Part shown: positions 32,057-34,626 of the stretch, one piece after another
Layout of the letters: each line of letters begins with the position of its first letter
How positions within the stretch are numbered: position 1 is the stretch's first letter
Source: Pseudonocardia sp.
GTDB lineage: Bacteria > Actinomycetota > Actinomycetes > Mycobacteriales > Pseudonocardiaceae
Reading direction: 5' to 3'
Length of the DNA: 34,626 nucleotides
NCBI GenBank assembly: GCA_025869365.1
Contig: JAOZVV010000133.1
Coordinates: 1 to 34,626 of the forward strand
Made by a program: the position numbers and the translations under genes
The notes under the pieces: model-generated
What the model saw: the letters and a program-made list of their open reading frames with translations, nothing else
The model's database searches: none
What the model was told of the DNA's origin: nothing

Positions 32057-33733
32057 TCAGTCGCGCGTGAGCTTACGGTGCGTGACACGGTGCGGTCGCG
32101 CGGCCTCCGCTCCGAGGCGTTCCACCTTGTTCTTCTCGTAGGACTCGAAGTTGCCCTCGAACCAGAACCACGCCGCCGGGTTCTCGTCCGTGCCCTCCCA
32201 CGCGAGGATGTGGGTGACCACGCGGTCCAGGAACCACCGGTCGTGGGAGATCACGACCGCGCAGCCCGGGAACTGCTCGAGCGCGTTCTCCAGCGACCCC
32301 AGCGTCTCGACGTCCAGGTCGTTCGTCGGCTCGTCCAGCAGGATCAGGTTCCCGCCCTGCTTGAGCGTCAGCGCGAGGTTCAGCCGGTTCCGCTCACCAC
32401 CGGAGAGCACACCGGCCGGCTTCTGCTGGTCCGGCCCCTTGAAGCCGAACGCCGCCACGTAGGCGCGCGACGGCATCTCCGTCTGGCCGACCTGGATGTA
32501 GTCCAGGCCGTCCGAGACGACCTCCCAGACGTTCTTCTTGGGGTCGATGCCCGCGCGGTTCTGGTCGACGTAGGACAGGTGTACGGTCTCGCCGACCTTC
32601 ACCGTCCCCGAGTCCGGCTCCTCCAGACCCACGATCGTCTTGAACAGTGTCGTCTTGCCGACACCGTTCGGCCCGATCACGCCGACGATGCCGTTCCGCG
32701 GAAGCGTGAAGGAGAGGTCCTTGATGAGCAGCCGTCCGTCGAACCCCTTGTCCAGGTGTGCGACGTCGACGACGGTGCTGCCCAGGCGGGGGCCGGGCGG
32801 AATCTGGATCTCCTCGAAGTCCAGCTTCCGGGTACGGTCCGCCTCCGCGGCCATCTCCTCGTAACGGTCGAGCCGCGAACGGCTCTTGGCCTGCCGCGCC
32901 TTCGGGTTCGAGCGGACCCACTCCAGCTCGCTCTTGAGGCGCTTCTGCAGCTTCACGTCCTTCTTGCCCTGGACAGCGAGCCGCTCGCCCTTCTTCTCCA
33001 GGTACGTGGAGTAGTTGCCCTCGTAGGGGTAGGTACGGCCGCGATCGATCTCCAGGATCCACTGCGCGACGTTGTCCAGGAAGTACCGGTCGTGGGTGAC
33101 CGCGAGGACAGCGCCCGAGTAGTTGCTCAGGAACTGCTCGAGCCAGAGGACGCTCTCGGCGTCCAGGTGGTTCGTCGGCTCGTCGAGCAGCAGCAGATCC
33201 GGCTTGGAGAGGAGCAGCTTGCACAGCGCCACCCGGCGGCGCTCACCGCCGGACAGGTGCGAGACCTCGGAGTCCGGGGGCGGGCAACGCAGGGCGTCCA
33301 TCGCCTGCTCGAGCTGCGAGTCCAGGTCCCAGGCGTCCGCGTGGTCCAGCTCCTCCTGGAGCTGCCCCATCTCCTCCATCAGCTCGTCCGAGTAGTCCGT
33401 CGCCATCTGCTCGGCGATCGCCTCGTACCGGTCGAGCTTCTGCTTGATCTCTCCGACGCCCTCCTCCACGTTCCCGAGGACGGTCTTCGACTCGTTCAAC
33501 GGGGGCTCCTGCTGGAGGATCCCTACCGTCGCGCCGGGCGCGAGGAGTGCGTCACCGTTGTTCGGTTGGTCCAGTCCCGCCATGATCTTCAGCACGCTGG
33601 ACTTACCGGCGCCGTTGGGCCCGACGACGCCGATCTTCGCCCCCGGGTAGAAGCTGATCGATGCGTTGTCGAGGATGACCTTGTCGCCGTGCGCCTTGCG
33701 CACATTTCTCATGGTGTAGATGAACTCCGCCAC
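32057..33733 (-). CDS. ettA: Energy-dependent translational throttle protein EttA (ABC-F)
   Basis: 558 residues, matching EttA. It starts AEFIYTMRNVRKAHG. The first ATPase domain has GPNGAGKSS, LSGGERRRVAL, LLLLDEPTNHLD and THDRYFLD; the second has GPNGVGKTT, LSGGERNRLNLAL, LILLDEPTNDLD and SHDRWFLD. The arm and linker lie between (LEEVRS-like LEWVRSNPKARQ and KSRSRLDRYEEM). There are no membrane spans, as expected of ABC-F proteins that act in the ribosomal E site and, in E. coli EttA, gate translation by the ATP/ADP ratio. The start is a GTG at 33733, with no clear Shine-Dalgarno. It is 24 bases after the ssb stop, so the two are probably cotranscribed. Confidence 0.95.
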   Translation of the reverse strand: MAEFIYTMRNVRKAHGDKVILDNASISFYPGAKIGVVGPNGAGKSSVLKIMAGLDQPNNGDALLAPGATVGILQQEPPLNESKTVLGNVEEGVGEIKQKLDRYEAIAEQMATDYSDELMEEMGQLQEELDHADAWDLDSQLEQAMDALRCPPPDSEVSHLSGGERRRVALCKLLLSKPDLLLLDEPTNHLDAESVLWLEQFLSNYSGAVLAVTHDRYFLDNVAQWILEIDRGRTYPYEGNYSTYLEKKGERLAVQGKKDVKLQKRLKSELEWVRSNPKARQAKSRSRLDRYEEMAAEADRTRKLDFEEIQIPPGPRLGSTVVDVAHLDKGFDGRLLIKDLSFTLPRNGIVGVIGPNGVGKTTLFKTIVGLEEPDSGTVKVGETVHLSYVDQNRAGIDPKKNVWEVVSDGLDYIQVGQTEMPSRAYVAAFGFKGPDQQKPAGVLSGGERNRLNLALTLKQGGNLILLDEPTNDLDVETLGSLENALEQFPGCAVVISHDRWFLDRVVTHILAWEGTDENPAAWFWFEGNFESYEKNKVERLGAEAARPHRVTHRKLTRD

Positions 33734-33757
33734 GAGGACGATGGTAGTTCGACCTGC

Positions 33758-34309
33758 TCACGAGGTCCCGGCCGGTAGGCCTGCCTGGACCAGATCGGCC
33801 ATCTCGTCCAGTCGGAGCCGCTCGTCGGGCTCCTCCGGCGGCTCTTCCTCGCCCCCGGGACAGGCCTCCTGCTGCCGGGTGTCCTGCCGCGCGGCGTCCC
33901 GCTCCTCACCCGTACCCGCCGCTGACCCACGCGAAGGATCGCGCTGCACACGGGTGATCGCCGCGGTGCACCGGTTGAGGTCCGGCCCCACGGCCTCCGC
34001 CTCCATCTCGACGACCAGCCTGACCTGGCCGTCCTTCTCGTACTCCCTCGTCTGGAGCCGGCCGGAGACCATGACCGGGTCCCCCTTCACGAAGGTCGTG
34101 AGCACGTTGTGGGCGAGCCGTCGCCAGCAGGTCACGGAGATGAAGGTCGTGCCGACCTCGATCCACTCACCGAGCCGGTTCAGCCGGCGGGGGTTGTTCG
34201 CGATGCGAAAGCTGACGAGCTCCGTACCGTCCTGGAGACGCCTGAGCGTCCCGGTGCTGACGATGTTGCCCACCACGGTCGTTCTGATCTCGTTCACGTC
34301 CTGCTCCAT
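33758..34309 (-). CDS. Single-stranded DNA-binding protein paralogue (SsbB-like)
   Basis: 183 residues. The first ~110 are an OB-fold SSB domain: EIRTTVVGNIVSTGTLRRL, ELVSFRIANNPRRL, TTFISVTCWRRLAHNVL and KGDPVMVSGRLQTREYEKDGQ in order. The rest is an acidic disordered tail ending QAGLPAGTS, so the conserved acidic C-terminal tip (DDxPF) that recruits partner proteins is missing. There is no rpsF/rpsR context, and its place before ettA matches mycobacterial Rv2478c, the SSB paralogue. It should bind single-stranded DNA; a stress or recombination role is inferred from paralogues. The ATG at 34309 is preceded by GAGGAA 8 bases upstream. Confidence 0.9.
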   Translation of the reverse strand: MEQDVNEIRTTVVGNIVSTGTLRRLQDGTELVSFRIANNPRRLNRLGEWIEVGTTFISVTCWRRLAHNVLTTFVKGDPVMVSGRLQTREYEKDGQVRLVVEMEAEAVGPDLNRCTAAITRVQRDPSRGSAAGTGEERDAARQDTRQQEACPGGEEEPPEEPDERLRLDEMADLVQAGLPAGTS

Positions 34310-34517
34310 CCGTCGTTCCTCGGGATGCCTCGAGCATCGCGTGGATCGATGTGGTTCGTCGGAGGAATCACGAACCTGGGGATGGCGGGAGGGGGATGTG
34401 GATCGTTCGGGGCTGGGACGTCGCGAGGCGCGGAAACTGTCGGCGCGTTGTGCCACCATGGCGCCGGCGCCTCGGCCGCCCACCAAACGAGCACCCGTGA
34501 AGGTGACGACGTCGGCC

Positions 34518-34572
34518 GTTCAGGAAAGCCACATTCATGTAAGACCGCTACATGAATGTGGCTTTCCTGAAC
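34518..34572. repeat. Perfect 24-bp inverted repeat, copy B of the dispersed palindrome
   Basis: Arms at 34518-34541 and 34549-34572 match copy A at 12607-12661 base for base over 24 positions; only the loop differs (AGACCGC here). It is about 210 bases upstream of ssb, so it is not at the 3' end of that gene; it may end an unseen gene to the right. Confidence 0.9.
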
Positions 34573-34578
34573 CCCACA

Positions 34579-34597
34579 CATTTCCTGCCCGGAAATG
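34579..34597. repeat. Small inverted repeat
   Basis: CATTTCC and its complement GGAAATG around the loop TGCCC, 6 bases after palindrome copy B. Confidence 0.6.
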
Positions 34598-34606
34598 CAG
34601 GAATGC

Positions 34607-34626
34607 CCCGCAGCCGTAGCTGCGGG
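34607..34626. repeat. Inverted repeat at the window edge
   Basis: CCCGCAGC (34607-34614) and GCTGCGGG (34619-34626) around the loop CGTA. The stem may extend beyond the window. A possible terminator of a gene to the right. Confidence 0.6.

Larger units (their letters stand above)
34310..34626. other. Gene-free right end with clustered palindromes
   Basis: 317 bases in which I see no supported gene. The first ~200 bases should hold the promoter of the ssb-ettA cluster, but no strong box stands out. The last 110 bases hold three inverted repeats (34518-34572, 34579-34597, 34607-34626). Confidence 0.5.

Noticed and set aside
31271..33778. A long plus-strand open frame opposite ettA and the TPR/GGDEF-like gene
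   Set aside because: It crosses two well-supported minus-strand genes and their gap, and its composition is typical of shadow frames.
34460..34471. GGCGCC-GGCGCC double palindrome as a regulatory site
   Set aside because: Short self-complementary GC runs are expected by chance at this base composition and no gene start is near.

Overview
The window is about 34.6 kb of very GC-rich DNA, with strong third-position GC in every gene, many GTG starts and one TTG start. Gene content and order point to an actinobacterium of the Pseudonocardiales/Mycobacteriales type. The blocks thiL / DUF3515 / ddl, trHbO-GH13, and thioesterase-gdh-ettA-ssb have counterparts in the same order in mycobacteria (recalled as Rv2977c to Rv2981c and Rv2470 to Rv2478c). 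The genus cannot be proved from sequence alone; Pseudonocardia or a close relative is my best guess. There is no rRNA, tRNA, CRISPR array, insertion sequence or prophage. This is ordinary core chromosome with a few odd genes and palindromes.

Layout. (1) 1-4254, plus strand: the end of glcE, then glcF, a shortened DinB-family gene, a gene-poor stretch and an LctP-type lactate/glycolate permease. Together these suggest glycolate/lactate uptake and oxidation. (2) 4398-9322: a proline-rich hypothetical gene; on the minus strand an amidohydrolase, thiL and ddl; on the plus strand a stand-alone Lrp/AsnC ligand-binding domain and a DUF3515 protein. (3) 9377-16539: a small flavin/F420-type PPOX protein, an unusual MFS exporter carrying three carboxypeptidase-regulatory-like repeats, an epoxide-hydrolase-like enzyme, a SnoaL-like protein, a MocR regulator divergent from a flavin-binding PPOX gene, and a small hypothetical gene. 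(4) 16603-21734, plus strand: prolyl oligopeptidase, MscS channel, truncated haemoglobin O and a GH13 alpha-glucosidase, all closely packed. (5) 34309 down to 21802, minus strand: ssb paralogue, ettA, a large TPR-like protein with a degenerate GGDEF-like domain, the giant NAD-glutamate dehydrogenase, an alpha/beta hydrolase, a thioesterase and a conserved hypothetical protein. All seven run the same way with gaps of about 100 bp or less.

Between the genes, the clearest unexplained structure is a dispersed palindrome. A near-identical perfect inverted repeat (24-25 bp arms) occurs at 12607-12661 and 34518-34572, about 22 kb apart. A related hairpin at 21737-21789 keeps the outer arm but has a different core. 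Two of the three lie between convergent genes, so they may be bidirectional terminators, but they lack U-tracts.

Several starts (2518, 9322, 9377, 15416, 16603, 19751, 20175) have a -10-like hexamer ending 6-8 nt upstream, the spacing expected of leaderless mRNAs. The best candidates for new biology are the TPR/degenerate-GGDEF protein between ettA and gdh, the MFS fusion, the palindrome family, and a 7-codon leader ORF coupled to the PPOX gene beside the MocR regulator.
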